Below, piece after piece: positions 1-11,955 of a DNA stretch of 52,500 nt. The stretch comes from Bigelowiella natans CCMP2755 (taxonomy: Eukaryota; Cercozoa; Chlorarachniophyceae). The stretch's first letter is position 1. Each line of letters begins with the position of its first letter. The notes below the pieces were generated by a model. That model was not told the origin of the DNA, ran no database searches, and saw nothing but the letters and a program-made list of their open reading frames with translations. The DNA lies in the NCBI GenBank assembly GCA_000320545.1, contig ADNK01002821.1, positions 2,501-55,000 on the forward strand, written 5' to 3'. A program made the position numbers and the translations under genes.

Positions 1-551
1 ATGAAGTTCGAGCCTTTTTTTAACGGGGAAATAACCAAACTCATCAATCACAAATGATCCAGTTATTTTCATTGAATAGCCTCGAAAACATGAGATGAGA
101 ATATACATCTTAGGATAAAATTCGGTTCAAAATCGACCTAACCTAATGCAGGATGTTCACATGAAGACGGCAGGAATTTCACAAGCAGGTAGAACACTGT
201 GCACAAAAAAGCAAATGCCAAATCTCAGACGCATTGATTGAATCGATGATTGCAGGTCATTTGTTCGTGACGACAACGCTTGTCGGATTCTATTTCTATT
301 TTTTTTTAAATTTAAGATTTAAAATTCAAAACTTGTGCGCCCGAGCTCGCAGGAGTTTCATTCCTCGAGAGACCAGAGATTCCTTCCTCCCCGTTGTCAA
401 CTTCCGAGGATTCTTCAACGGTGGCTGGGGAGGACATCGCTCCTCCTTCGCCTGGTAAACGAAATCAGGAAGATGCAGGAAAGATCATCTGATGATGGTG
501 CCTTGTTCTGAACACCACGCACCCACGCAAGTGCAAAGTTGTCACACGCTC

Positions 552-589
<38 letters not shown>

Positions 590-2422
590 CACGTGCACGA
601 TGTGCGTGGTTGGTGTCAATCCAGGTCATCAACGACGGCGACCAGCAGGAATCCGACTGCAAGAAAACGTGCCTCCAGACAACCTTGTCGATCGCATCGT
701 TTTTCCTGGCGAGCGCGAGCGTGTTTTCTGTTGTGGCGTTCGCGAGTTGCTTGAGGACGGGTCGCAAGTCACACCCACAGAGGCACTGGGCCCGATCATC
801 CTTGTCCACACAGCTTTCTTCATGAATTCGAATGGATTAGGTTGACGACACTCAAGGAACCGACACGAGCTAGACGAGTGGCCGGTGGCCAAGTGGCGAA
901 AGAATTCGTGTTTTCCCGATGCCTCAAAGCTCCAGCCCGCTGATGGTGTTTTCGTGCCCAGTTGCGTTTTGCCCATTGAGCTCATCACAGTGAGGAATCA
1001 AGACCGAACCAAAGTCTCAGTCCTGGTCTGGAGCCCGTTCATGCACGTGGTGTTCTGTTTGGCGGACCTGCGAGAGGGGTGAGTGAAAAGACAGCTTGGT
1101 GAGTTTGTCAAAACGAAAAATCCGTGGCAATGTGATGTCAAAAAAATCAACCAAAAGACAAAAGAATTTGTTAGCAGTGCATTCCAAACACCACAGTGGA
1201 AAACACACGGCTTCCATGAGAATGAAACAACGTGATGTCACGACGTTGCGAATTGCACGTTGTGCGAAAAAGTTTCAAGTGATCACACGCATTGGCAACC
1301 AAAAAGCGTGGTGAGCAGGTGACTTTCATCGTCGTTGTCGCAACGATGTCACGTCTCGTTCATCCTCACGTTCAATGTGTTCTTTCTCTTTGTCGTTGGA
1401 CTCCTCACAATGTTCACGAAACAACCTGTCAAGTTTCTTTGACTTGACGTCATTGGGCACGTGTCACACACACACACACACTTCTGACAGTCCCCACTTC
1501 TGCACTCTGGCGCTGCCATCACTGCACTTCGCTTTGAAGCTGGCAGGTTTTGGTGGTCGTTTTTTTTGGTTCGTTCGTGTGACTCAATGTTTCAACGTGT
1601 TTCTGCTTTCCACTTCGTGGGTTGTGTGCGCAGGGTTTGACGTCTGTGAGTTTTTTTGATTTTTCGTGTTCCAATGTTTTCACCAACTTCCTTGATCTTG
1701 TTGGTACTCTTTCTTCTTCTCCACCAAACAACAAGTTGTTTTTTCGAGACGTGCACGTCAATGGCGTTCAGGGACGTGCTTGTGCACTGGCGTGCGTGTG
1801 CACGTCGTGACTTGGTGATCGGACGATGAACGACCCAAATGAATGAAGTGATCGTGAAAACGTCGTGCGTGAGGGCTTGCACATGGTGGTCAAATGCATG
1901 TTGTGCAGCCGAAAGGATGAGGATCACATGATTCACCAGAAGTGCTCAGACTGCTTCACCTCTTCCCCCATCAGCAATGAGTTCGATGGATTTTCTTTTG
2001 GGTTTTGAGGCATGCAAAACCAGAAAAGAAAACAGGCAAGAGTTTTTCAATTCATTCGTCGCAAACACAAAATCTCCAGAAAATCGATTGAAAAAATTAA
2101 AACGATCTGGGTTGCCATCATACGACTTAGATTTATATCCTTAAACATTACAAAATGTAGGTCGTTCATCGATATTCCCGATGAGTTTTAAGTCCTCTTT
2201 TCTTACGCTTTTGCTGGATGTGTGAAGTCGCAAATACAATTACGGGTCTATCTTTTAGGTGCGACAACTAAATTTTGCTGGTGCGGAACTTTGAGTGGAG
2301 TTCTCGTGAAAGTTGCAAGTGATCAATGGAACCTTTCGTGAAGCGAGTTACTCGCGAGGGCTACGCCGAACGTCCTAAAAAGGGCTCTCGAGTGCATATC
2401 GTTTTTACCGCCTTCTATTTTG
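1..2422. other. unassigned 5' part of the window
   Basis: I could not build a convincing gene here. There is a (CA)n tract at about 552-587 and a shorter one at about 1466-1481. From about 1080 to 1960 the DNA has a biased composition rich in GTG, CAC and ACGTG. On the minus strand about 620-830 reads like possible coding sequence (it includes NATTENTLALARKNDAIDK), but it lacks a clear start and splice sites and matches no family I know. From the strand alternation seen elsewhere, a minus-strand gene would be expected upstream of 2423. That is inference only. Confidence 0.3.
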
Positions 2423-3903
2423 ATGGTTAGAATGAGAGCCAGTGGAAGAAGGGGAAGCTTACGACTAGTTTCGGGAGAGAAAGAAGATTCTCGTGCAAAA
2501 GAAGAAACTTTCTTTTCTAGTACTATGGATAGACTTGCTAGAGATTTTTTTCTCTTGAACGATGCCTTTCTCGCGGATATACCTACTTGCATAGGGTCGC
2601 CGAACTTGGAGGAGCAGAAGCTTTCGAAGAGTGACAAAAACTGCTTCGTCGATTCTGGCGACGCGTTCGTACTACCGATGGAATTGACGGTTGGGACTGA
2701 GGCCACCATAGATGGCTTGGATAAAGCCCTTCTGAGTATGAGAGAAGGGGAGAAGGTCCAAAATCACAGTTTTGACTGTTCTACTGAACATAGAAGTTGA
2801 CACGCGGTTGCTCGTTGTTAGCCTCAAATCAAAAAGCGTGCCGATGTATTTCTCCCTGAATATAATAGCATATGAATGTGAACGTGGGTGTTTGCTACAT
2901 ATACAGGCGGATGTGACGATACCTCCCTCCCACGGGTATCCAAATGGATGTGCCTTCGGTTTCCACGGAGCTGGCAAGGCTATCCCCGCAAACAAAACGC
3001 TAGTATTCTCCTCCCTCCACCTTGTAAGCGTCTGGAGCAAGGCTGCGTCCAAGACATACGATGACATATTAACTGCAAAAATACCGGAACAGTTAAAGTT
3101 TTGCTCAGAGCTCAAGGCAAAGGGCAATGCGCATTTCAAAAGGGGCAGGCTAGATGCTGCTCACGTGTTCTATGCGAAGGCGGTGAAGGTCTTGGAGCTG
3201 CAGCTGTCCCTGCCAGCGGAAGGCGATAGAAAGACCTCCGACAGTAGTGGTGATAACAATATCCGCCGTGATTTTTTAAAAAATGGATGAGAGTGTGTGG
3301 CTTGGCGAACGAGTGGTATTGGGATTAGTATTTCAACAAGGAAACGTCCTTTTTCCTTCTTTTTAAAAAACAAAGCTAGTTACTATTAGTAGAAGATTCG
3401 CTTTTCGTTGTATATCGTCTCTGTGCGGTATCATTGTTATTCTCTCCAAACGGACTTTGCTTGTACCAATGTTTCCAGGTCGCAACACGCATCGTGTCGA
3501 ACTGGAGAAGCTCGCCGCGATCATTCTGGTGAATATCTCTGCGGTTTTAATGCGAGTGGAGCGTTGGGGGACAATGGAAATGGCTGCTGATAGAGCAGTC
3601 CAGATACGACCAGACAACGCAAAAGGCCTCTTTCGCAGCGCAATCGCGTAAGCTCGCTTAGTAGTTGTGTGTGTTGTTTGCGCGTAGTCCCGGGGGTTAG
3701 CATAAGTTTCGTACAATAATGCGAATAGGAAAAGGCGACTGGGGCGAGTGGCAGAAGCTAGACGCAACCTTGAGTTATGTCTGAAATTGACGGCAGTTTC
3801 CTCGAAATCCGCGCTGCGACGCGAAGCACTAAAGGAGCTGCAGATCGTTGACAAGATACTCGATAAAAATCCGGGTATTTGTGTCTTTCCTTTACACTCA
3901 TCA

Positions 3904-3943
<40 letters not shown>

Positions 3944-3954
3944 TAGTATGTAAA

Positions 3955-4034
<80 letters not shown>

Positions 4035-4783
4035 TTGCATATAGTGAGCAGACCGCCAGCATAGGAAATCGGCATGCATTGCGTATATCTCACTACTACT
4101 ACTACTACTACTACTACTTACATCCTCAGAACTCAAGCTGGACGAAGCAGTCCAAAGACTGATGCACACTCACGGGCCGGAGAAGCCTTCCCCGCCTTCC
4201 TCTAATCGAAGCAACAGTAAACGGGCTCCACAAAACCGAGGGGGGAACTCTCAGGCAAGTGGATCAAGCCATCCCCATCGTCATCATCAGCCAAACCGTC
4301 GCCAGAAGCAAGTTACTCCTTCTCCAGAGAGCAGGCCAATAATCGAGGCCGAAGTCACGCGTAACGAAAAGAGCATCATGATCGATCTCGACAAGATTCC
4401 GCGCGTTGTGGTGTGCCCCCCTCGTCCCTCACAGGATCCAGCGACGAGCGGCAAGGGGGGGGTTGAGAAGCAGACGCTGCGGCTACCAAATGCGTGTGGG
4501 CGGGCTGTTCCGCGTGTGGGGCCTATCGAGGTCGCGGTGCATATGCTCGTGAGAGGCGCGCCAGCCGCCTCCACATCGCGCTCCCCTCCCCACGCCTCTG
4601 TGCTCTTCAACACACGGGATTACTCATCCGATCCCGTCGCCATGGTGCTAGGGGAGGGGGAGAACCCGGTGGGGGTGGAGGAGGGTATTCGGTCTTTGAC
4701 GGAAACCGAGCTTGCCCTTCTCACCATCTACCCGCCGTACAACATCACGCCCATACTTAGCAGAGAAATCATTAGCAGTGGTG

Positions 4784-4818
<35 letters not shown>

Positions 4819-5142
4819 GGTAATAGTAGTTGTAGTAGCAATGGCAGCAGCGGCATCTGGATGGCTACTTGGGGCGAGTCAAGCTCATCACCTCCTCCGC
4901 TCGTTCAAGTTGCAAGGTATGCAAAGCTGGAGGTGGAGGTGGAGGTGATGCTGATCAACTTCAAAGGGGAGCGCCTTGGAATACGCCGCCCATTCGTCGG
5001 TGAGTGAAAGAGCAGTGCTGTCAAGGGAGGAGGGGGGGAGGGGGGGGGGAGGGAGAAACAGAAAGAGGAGAGATTGAGGTGAAAGAGTTGAAAAGCATTC
5101 AAATCGTCTTTTATTCAATTCTCATCATTGAGTAGCATGTAT

Positions 5143-5182
<40 letters not shown>

Positions 5183-5705
5183 TTTCGCTTTGCATTGGCG
5201 GCATCTCTCTTCACTTTTGAAGGGAGCGAAGAGACCTACTCAACTGCAGCATCTTTCCGAAACGCCCTCCTCATCGTGTTATATGTATTCCATATAGGCA
5301 TCTTCCCAGAGCATACCTCCTCCTCCTCCTCCTCCTCCTCCTCCTCCTCTTCGCCTTCACCGTCGTCATCACCCGCTGACACGTCCGCTCAAACCGCAAC
5401 GATCTTAAGTTCTCCTGCCGCCGCTAAGATGGAGGGCAATAAGCTGTTCCGAGAGTCAGTGAGCCTCGTATCGATGGCGCGAAACTACTATCTTCTTGCT
5501 CTCTCACGGCTCCGAAACCAGCGAGGACAACAAGGCGCATACGGCGATGACGAGGAGGAGGAGGAAGAAGGCACGAAGATGGGGGGGGCGGAGGGAAAGG
5601 AAAGAGCTGCCGAGATTAGAAGGTGATGAGCGTCGTTGTTTTGAAGAGCATCTACTGTGTGAAGGGGAATGATATTATAACACATATGGGTACAGTATAA
5701 ATATT

Positions 5706-5744
<39 letters not shown>

Positions 5745-6650
5745 TGTGTGTGCGTGTGTGTGTGTTTTCCTGCGTCTAGTATTTGAACAATCCTCGCATC
5801 GAAATTGGAATACCGTTATTGACACTGGCCGTTTGCTTATCACCCAGGCAGTGCCTTCTAAACCTTGCGACATGCTACATCAAAGAGCGCCGTTTCACGG
5901 ACGCCCTTCACTACTGCGACATTGCCGAGAAGGAGTATCACCGCGCAGGTCTGCCGCTACCCGCCAAGTTATCTCTTCGCAAAGCCAACGCTTTGGAGGA
6001 AACAGGGGAGTTGAAGAAAGCGCAGAAGGCCCTTGCGAGCGGCATCAAGTCGGTGGAAGATGGCACGAACGCAAGCCGCAAAGAATTGCGCTCTTTGGAA
6101 GCTGCCCGGGATAAAATCTTGGCGAAAATCGAGGCGACTGCGAAGGCAGAACGACGGAAATACGGAGGATTTTTGAACCGAAAATGGGGGCCTGCAGTGA
6201 AAAGTGGGTTTCTGCTCAATAACGATGATAAGAAAAGAAAGAAAAGGCAACAACAGGAGAAGCAGCAGGAGGCGGGGAAAATCGGCGAGGATAGTAAAGA
6301 GCCCATTCCGATGTAAGTAGGAAGGAGGGGGGGGGGATGTAAGAAAGCTTGCCAGCCAGCGGGATTTGCGATGAAGTGTGCTGTAGTTACTTTCACTTTA
6401 CCGTTATCACCCCTTGTTGCGTGGCGTCTCCTTAGGTATCCTGACAAGAATTTGGTTGGCGAAAAAACCTGCGAGTTGTGTGGCAAGAAGATGCCCTGTA
6501 AGCAGTGGGCGCGACACATGCTGAAATACCATAACCCAGATTCAACGGGTGGGTCTTCCTCTCTCTGCCCTCATCCTGTGTACTCATTGTGTTCAATTGC
6601 TTGGTCTAGTTGTTTAAAACTATCATCATGTATTGTAGATAGTGTTAATT

Positions 6651-6690
<40 letters not shown>

Positions 6691-6781
6691 GTGTGTGTAT
6701 GATACTTATAAGACACATATGTGTCGAGTACACTTGTGTGTATGTGCACATATATATGTATGCATATTTATTGTATGTGTA

Positions 6782-6837
<56 letters not shown>

Positions 6838-6971
6838 GGGGTGGGGGAGAGAGCGTATATTTAACTTTATGCGCGGTTCATGTAGGGGACTACGAATCAT
6901 CAGATTCTGAAGGCTATCCAGAAGAGTTGACTTTCCCACCGCTACCGGATGGAACGGTCATTACTTATTGA
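2423..6971 (+). CDS. Multidomain FKBP-type prolyl isomerase / TPR cochaperone with C-terminal zinc finger
   Basis: Nine exons: 2423-2755, 2907-3243, 3479-3647, 3729-3874, 4130-4999, 5310-5622, 5848-6312, 6436-6548, 6886-6971. All junctions are phase-compatible, giving 943 aa. Exons 1-2 carry the C-terminal half of an FKBP domain (GLDKALLSMREGEKADVTIP, then IPANKTLVF). Exons 2-4 carry a TPR region (ELKAKGNAHFKRGRLDAA, PDNAKGLFRSAIAK). Exon 5 carries a second FKBP-like half (VGVEEGIRSLTETELALLTI ... LEVEVEVMLINF). Exons 6-7 carry a second TPR region (QCLLNLATCYIKERRFTDAL). Exon 8 encodes a CX2CX11HX4H finger (CELCGKKMPC...H...H). FKBP-TPR proteins (FKBP52, plant ROF types) are Hsp90-linked cochaperones; that role is inferred from the family. 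The first FKBP domain has no visible N-terminal half, so an upstream exon may be missing. The ATG at 2525 is an alternative start. A two-gene reading is possible but exon phases join them. Confidence 0.75.
3904..4118. repeat. compound microsatellite (AC)n-(TA)n-(GT)n-(CTA)n inside an intron
   Basis: The intron at 3875-4129 of the FKBP gene holds about 37 nt of (AC)n, then about 34 nt of (TA)n, about 35 nt of (GT)n, a short spacer, and a (CTA)n run at about 4091-4118. The AC and GT arms are complementary and the TA block is self-complementary, so the transcript could form a long hairpin. The long reading frames seen on both strands here are repeat artefacts. Confidence 0.9.
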
Positions 6972-7754
6972 GTTTATATATTTGTGTGTGCTTGCGTGTA
7001 TGCGAATGTGTATCTGTGAGTCTAGAGTCAAGCTGAATAAAGTGCACGGTACAATTTTAACTGCTGGAGGGTCTCGATCAGCTCTGCGCGGCGACGATGT
7101 AACTGGGCGCGACGAGCACAAACACATGTACATGCATGTGCATGCAGATGGCATCTCACTAGTTTGTGATGCAGCTGCAACTAGCGGATGCAAACGTGTG
7201 GCGGCTGGGACATTCGCAACATGCTAGCATGACAAGCTAGCACAAATGCCTGCATGTGCATGTACGTAGTCTGCACTAGCTAGCACAAGCTAGCCAAATT
7301 GCGCTTCACATATGTAACGGCATAATAGACACAGCTAGACAGCAACGGCTAGCTACGATACTTGACACACACACGTACACAAACACACACGCACACACAC
7401 ACACGCACACACACACACACACACACATCACACCTACACACACACACACACACATACACAAATAAACACGACAAACATGATGGAACACGTGATGCGATCT
7501 TGACAAACCTTGTTCTGTGGCTGTCATCACCATGTACATGCCACATTTGGTACTAGATCTGCCAAAGGCAGCATGATGGTGTGATCACAGCGGTCTTTGA
7601 ATGCAACATGTTACGATCATTTTGCGCAATCATGAGATGCAATGTAAATGAATGCTCCATTAGAGGCTGTGGACGAATTCGACTTTTCATTTTCCTTTTG
7701 GCGAATCTTACCACTCTTGAATTCTGGTTTCGGGTTGACTTGTTGATCCTCACC
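6972..7754. repeat. convergent 3'-3' interval with palindrome-rich island (island 1)
   Basis: This interval separates the FKBP gene (+) from the decayed EF-hand-like gene (-). About 7080-7340 is dense in CATG, TGCA and CTAGC words (for example GCTAGCATGACAAGCTAGCA). About 7365-7456 is (CA)n-rich. I see no gene. The same kind of sequence recurs in the other convergent intervals of the window. Confidence 0.6.
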
Positions 7755-8951
7755 TCGCCCCAACTTTCGGTACCTTAATGGAGTCCGACCTCTGAATCGC
7801 CTCTCGACACATTTCGAAAGTGACGCGCTCCTTGCCCCCAAATAGCGCCCGAACAATGTGCGCAACATCCGCCTCTTGCATGTGGAATTCATGCTTGCTA
7901 CAGCAGTCCTAGCAGCAGAAGCCATTTTTGTATTCACTCTCGAGGGGATCGTTGGGAAGCGTCATTTGCTTGCACGCCGCAGCATGTGTGCTGGCCGTGA
8001 TGTAGTCGCCCCCCCTCGCCAGGAAAGCAAAGCCACTTTCCACATCTTTTTTGCTCTCACCCGCACTCGTGATCCTTCTAGCCAAGTTCAGAATGGGGAG
8101 CGCCATACTGCCGTCAAAAACACTGTGCTCCGAACCCACCCCCACCTCGAGTGCCTGCAGACATCTCTGCAAAATTCTCGCCTCCGAGGCCTGGGCACTA
8201 ATCGCTATTTGATGGATAGTGACTCGGCGACTGCGATCAATGTCGATCATACTGAGCACCCTCCTGACATCTGCATAGACAACTTTGTATGATGAGCGGG
8301 GATGAGCATAGCTGGTAGGGCTGCTGTTGTGGCGATCTTCTTCCTCCTCGCCCGAAAGCTGTTCGGCACTGCATCCACTGCTACGCCAGCAGTGATTATG
8401 ATGTGCCCTTGGGATTTCGACTTATGTGAGGCATCTCCACAGTCATTGGATGAGGATGCCTCTGATGGTGCGAAGACTTGATGCGGACTATGCGTTGGGA
8501 GCTTTGACTTCAGGCTTCTTCGCCTTTTTTTGTGATTGACGAACGCGGTGCTAATGATGGAGTCAACGGAAAGAGGAAACTCGGCGAGAAGATCTTGAAA
8601 GAGAATTGTGGGAAGATGACTGCCGGAGTGAAGGCGAGTACTTCGGGCTCGCTTTGGTAGAACACGGCGACCCTTCCAAACTCTCCTCCGCTGCGTTAGG
8701 CGGAGGATTGAGACTCAGACGGCTGCCCATGTTAAGAGCGCGATGTCACCGACGCCGGCGCCCTTGTTGAGGGGCTTGGAAAAGAGGAGGAAGGCCACAC
8801 TCTGATGTGTTAATGACACTTGAGAGGAAGAGGTCAGGCGATGAATCTCCTCTTCATAGACCGACGCAAGCCGCGAATCGAGACCCTCATTGAAGGATGC
8901 TAAAAGCCGCACCCGCGACGGCGCAAGCAGCAGCCCCTCAGAACTCCCCAT
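7755..8951 (-). pseudogene. decayed EF-hand-like protein gene (frames broken)
   Basis: Reading the minus strand downward, coding-like segments follow one another in different frames. First comes a segment with DSRLASVYEEEIHRLTSSS. A Ser-rich stretch follows (NPPPNAAEESLEGS). Then comes SSYKVVYADVRRVLSMIDID, continuing through DVESGFAFLARGGDYITAS. After an in-frame TAG near 7912 the same frame resumes with QEADVAHIVRALFGGKERVT. The last two segments resemble calmodulin or alpha-actinin type EF-hand helices with degenerate loops (AFAFL..GGDYIT, RALFGGKERVTFE). At least two frameshifts and one stop break the gene. A GTGAGG donor-like site near 7758 could mean a further 3' exon, so a living gene with sequence errors cannot be excluded. 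The EF-hand call is by eye and moderate at best. Confidence 0.35.
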
Positions 8952-9253
8952 GTCCCAGCGAAAATCATCACCGCCGAGGGAAGGGAGGCGTCGAATCGCT
9001 CCTGGCTCGGAAAATCAATCATGGCTGCGTTCACTGGGCAATATTCCACTGGATATTAACGGGTATTACTGGGCTCCGATTGGGTTCCGACATCCAAGCG
9101 CTTTCTTTGACCGTGGCGCTAGGCGCAAGGCTCTCTGGAATTGGGAACGAACGCATCGGAAGACTTTCGGTGAAACCAGCACAAGACCGATCGGTCAGAT
9201 GCACTCGCACATCTGCACAAAATCGTGCAAGATCCAAGTGGGCCTCTACAACC

Positions 9254-9254
<1 letters not shown>

Positions 9255-9284
<30 letters not shown>
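9255..9284 (+). repeat. poly(A) run of about 30
   Basis: An uninterrupted A tract lies in the interval between the decayed EF-hand-like gene and the ankyrin gene at 9539. No retroelement reading frame or target-site duplication is visible next to it, so I call it only a homopolymer. Confidence 0.9.
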
Positions 9285-9286
<2 letters not shown>

Positions 9287-9538
9287 GTAGGCATCGTTGC
9301 ATAAAACCAGGGCAAAACATCCCGAAGACAAGGCAGAAATACAGTAACGGCTAGCTAAACGGTCGGTTTAGAACTGTTTCCGAAAGTTCCCACAAATCCT
9401 CACAAAATGGCCGAATGCCATCGCTCTCAGCGTCGGGCTAGATACCAGTGATATCTATCATCTGCGCTGTCCTGGAGGCGAGAAAAGGGGAGGAGAAGAA
9501 CAAGACGAAGAGAGAGAGAAGAAGAAAGGGCACTTGCA

Positions 9539-11209
9539 ATGGGTGCTGCAGGCGCTTCTGCAATGTTAGACGCTGCCAAGAAGAATGATCTGAACAAGAT
9601 GAAGAGTTTGCTAAAGAAAAAGGCGGATCTTGAGGCCAAAGATGATGATGGTAGTTCAGGGTGAAATAGATGATGTGAATGGAAAAAATAGGTGTTTGGT
9701 CATGTTGCATCGTTTGTTTGTGCGTGTGTGTGTCTTTGGTAGTAGTGCTGATGATGTTGGACAGCCAATCGCAGTGTTTGGTCACATTGCATCCTTTGTT
9801 TATGCGTGAATGCACATGTGGTCATCGTGAATAGGTAATACGCCGTTGGCCTTGGCCTCTTTGAGGGGTCACAAGGAAACCGTCGAGTGCCTGATCGACG
9901 CGAAAGCGAATCTGGAGAACAAGAGTAATTACGGTGAGAAAAGCCTGAGAGTACGGGCCGTTTGTTGTAGCTCTTTGGTAGTAGTGCTGATGATGTTGGA
10001 CAGCCAATCGCAGTGTTTGGTCACATTGCATCCTTTGTTTATGCGTGTATGCACATGTTGTCATCATGAATAGGTAATACGCCGTTGGCCAGGGCCTCTC
10101 GTAAGGGTTGGAAGGGTATCGTCAAGTGCCTGATCGACGCGAAAGTGAATCTGGAGAACAAGGATAATGATGGTGAGAAAGGCCTGAGAGTACGGGCCGT
10201 TTGTTGTAGCTCTTTGGTAGTAGTGCTGATGATGGTGGACAGCCAATCGCGGTGTTTGGTCACATTGCATCGTTTGTTTATGCGTGAATGCACATGTGGT
10301 CATCGTGAATAGGTAATACGCCGTTGGCCTTGGCCTCTTTGAGGGGTCACAAGGAAACCGTCGAGTGCCTGATCGACGCGAAAGCGAATCTGGAGAACAA
10401 GAGTAATTACGGTGAGAAAAGCCTGAGAGTACGGGCCGTTTGTTGTAGCTCTTTGGTAGTAGTGCTGATGATGTTGGACAGCCAATCGCAGTGTTTGGTC
10501 ACATTGCATCCTTTGTTTATGCGTGTATGCACATGTTGTCATCATGAATAGGTAATACGCCGTTGGCCAGGGCCTCTCGTAAGGGTTGGAAGGGTATCGT
10601 CAAGTGCCTGATCGACGCGAAAGTGAATCTGGAGAACAAGGATAATGATGGTGAGAAAGGCCTGAGAGTACGGGCCGTTTGTTGTAGCTCTTTGGTAGTA
10701 GTGCTGATGATGGTGGACAGCCAATCGCAGTGTTTGGTCACATTGCATCCTTTGTTTATGCGTGTATGCACATGTGGTCATCGTGAATAGGTAATACGCC
10801 GTTGGCCTTGGCCTCTTTGAAGGGTTGGAAGGAAATCGTCAAGTGCCTGATCGACGCGAAAGCGAATCTGGAGAACAAGAATAATAATGGTGAGAAAAGC
10901 CTGAGAGTACGGGCCGTTTGTTGTGGCTTTTTGGTAGTAGTGATGATGATTGTTGGACAGCCAATCGCGGTGTTTGGTCACATTGCATCGTTTGTTTATG
11001 CGTGAATGCACATGTGGTCATCGTGAATAGGTGATACGCCGTTGAACTGGGCCTCTTACAATGGTCACAAGGAAACCGTCAAGTGCCTGATTGATGCGAA
11101 AGCGAAAAATGGTGGGGAAAGTTGGCTACATATAGAAAACATAGTGGAATTATCTTATGATGACGTGATTGTGGAGAGAACTATTACGCCGGTTATTAGT
11201 ACATTATAA
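9539..11209 (+). CDS. Ankyrin-repeat protein, one 33-residue repeat per exon
   Basis: Seven exons: 9539-9650, 9835-9933, 10074-10172, 10313-10411, 10552-10650, 10791-10889, 11031-11209; 261 aa. The first exon starts MGAAGASAMLDAAKKNDLNK and ends in a half repeat (LLKKKADLEAKDDDG). Exons 2-6 are exactly 99 bp, each a complete ankyrin repeat of the form GNTPLALASLRGHKETVECL...NLENK. Exon 7 holds one more repeat and a unique tail ending with TAA. All introns begin after the first base of a Gly codon and end ...GAATAG, so exons can be gained or lost without changing frame. Ankyrin repeats bind proteins; the partner is unknown. There is no signal peptide or membrane segment. It lies head-to-tail with the lipase gene, the only tandem pair in the window. 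Confidence 0.8.
9834..11030 (+). repeat. five tandem 239/240-bp exon-intron units
   Basis: Each unit is a 99-bp ankyrin exon plus a 140-bp intron (141 in the last). The starts are spaced 239, 239, 239, 239 and 240 bp. Units 1 and 3 are near-identical through the intron, and so are units 2 and 4. A 478-bp two-exon block (about 9834-10311 and 10312-10789) has therefore duplicated recently. Intron sequence is as conserved as exon sequence, which marks recent duplication or gene conversion rather than selection on protein. Confidence 0.9.
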
Positions 11210-11455
11210 TGAAGTTAAAACTGTGTTTTCTTCTTTGGAATCAGATCGAATTTCTCTCAGACAGGCTTCGGGGAACGGTGTAGAAAACAATGAGCAAATT
11301 TTAGTCAGCGGAACATCAGAGATGCCACAGCACAAAGAAGCAGGAAACCAGGTCACGCTGCCCATTTGATTCAAAAGCAAGCAAATCAAGTATTTGGAAT
11401 AAATTTTGAAATCGTCAGCATCTCTAATATATTATTTTATTAGCCTTCTATGTAG

Positions 11456-11509
<54 letters not shown>

Positions 11510-11955
11510 TTATTTACTTATCTATCTGTTTATTTATATTTATGTCCATATATGTGCACTCATTTAATCGTATTATGCATTATTCACAAATTGTTATCAA
11601 CCGTCTTTTTGTGTATAACATTTCCATCACACTGCTCACACAATCAGCAACCATACAAAAGACTACTTTGCGCTTCTTTTTGTGTGCCCAACCCGGTACA
11701 GTATCTGACATTTGATGTGGGAAAAAAAAAAAAAAAAACAGAACTGCGAAGAACTTCTCCAAAGATTGAGCTCTCTGGGCAAACAGCAAGAAGGGCAAAG
11801 AGAAGGGTCACTGGTCAGGGCTTCCCCATAGCGTTGCCGATTGAATCGCTCATTTGTATTTGTCGCCTTATTAGGTTGCGACGCATATTTGTCACCGCGG
11901 GCGATATCCGACCGATAAATCCCACCTTGAGCGCCATGCACTGCTGTTTCGGCGA
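11210..11955. other. tandem intergenic interval
   Basis: This lies between the ankyrin gene and the lipase gene, both on the plus strand. It contains a (TA)n tract at about 11458-11500 and an A16 run at about 11724-11739. The CTAG/CATG palindrome island found in convergent intervals is absent. Upstream exons of the lipase gene could lie in 11750-11955, but I could not define one. Confidence 0.5.

Noticed and set aside
3363-4169. 268-codon open frame on the minus strand
   Set aside because: It consists largely of translated (AC)n, (TA)n and (GT)n repeats and lies over FKBP exons that read well on the plus strand.
9834-11030. Regular 239-bp direct repeats that could suggest a CRISPR-like or satellite array
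   Set aside because: The units are exon-intron modules of an ankyrin gene: unit length, near-identical 'spacers' and protein-coding exons do not fit CRISPR.
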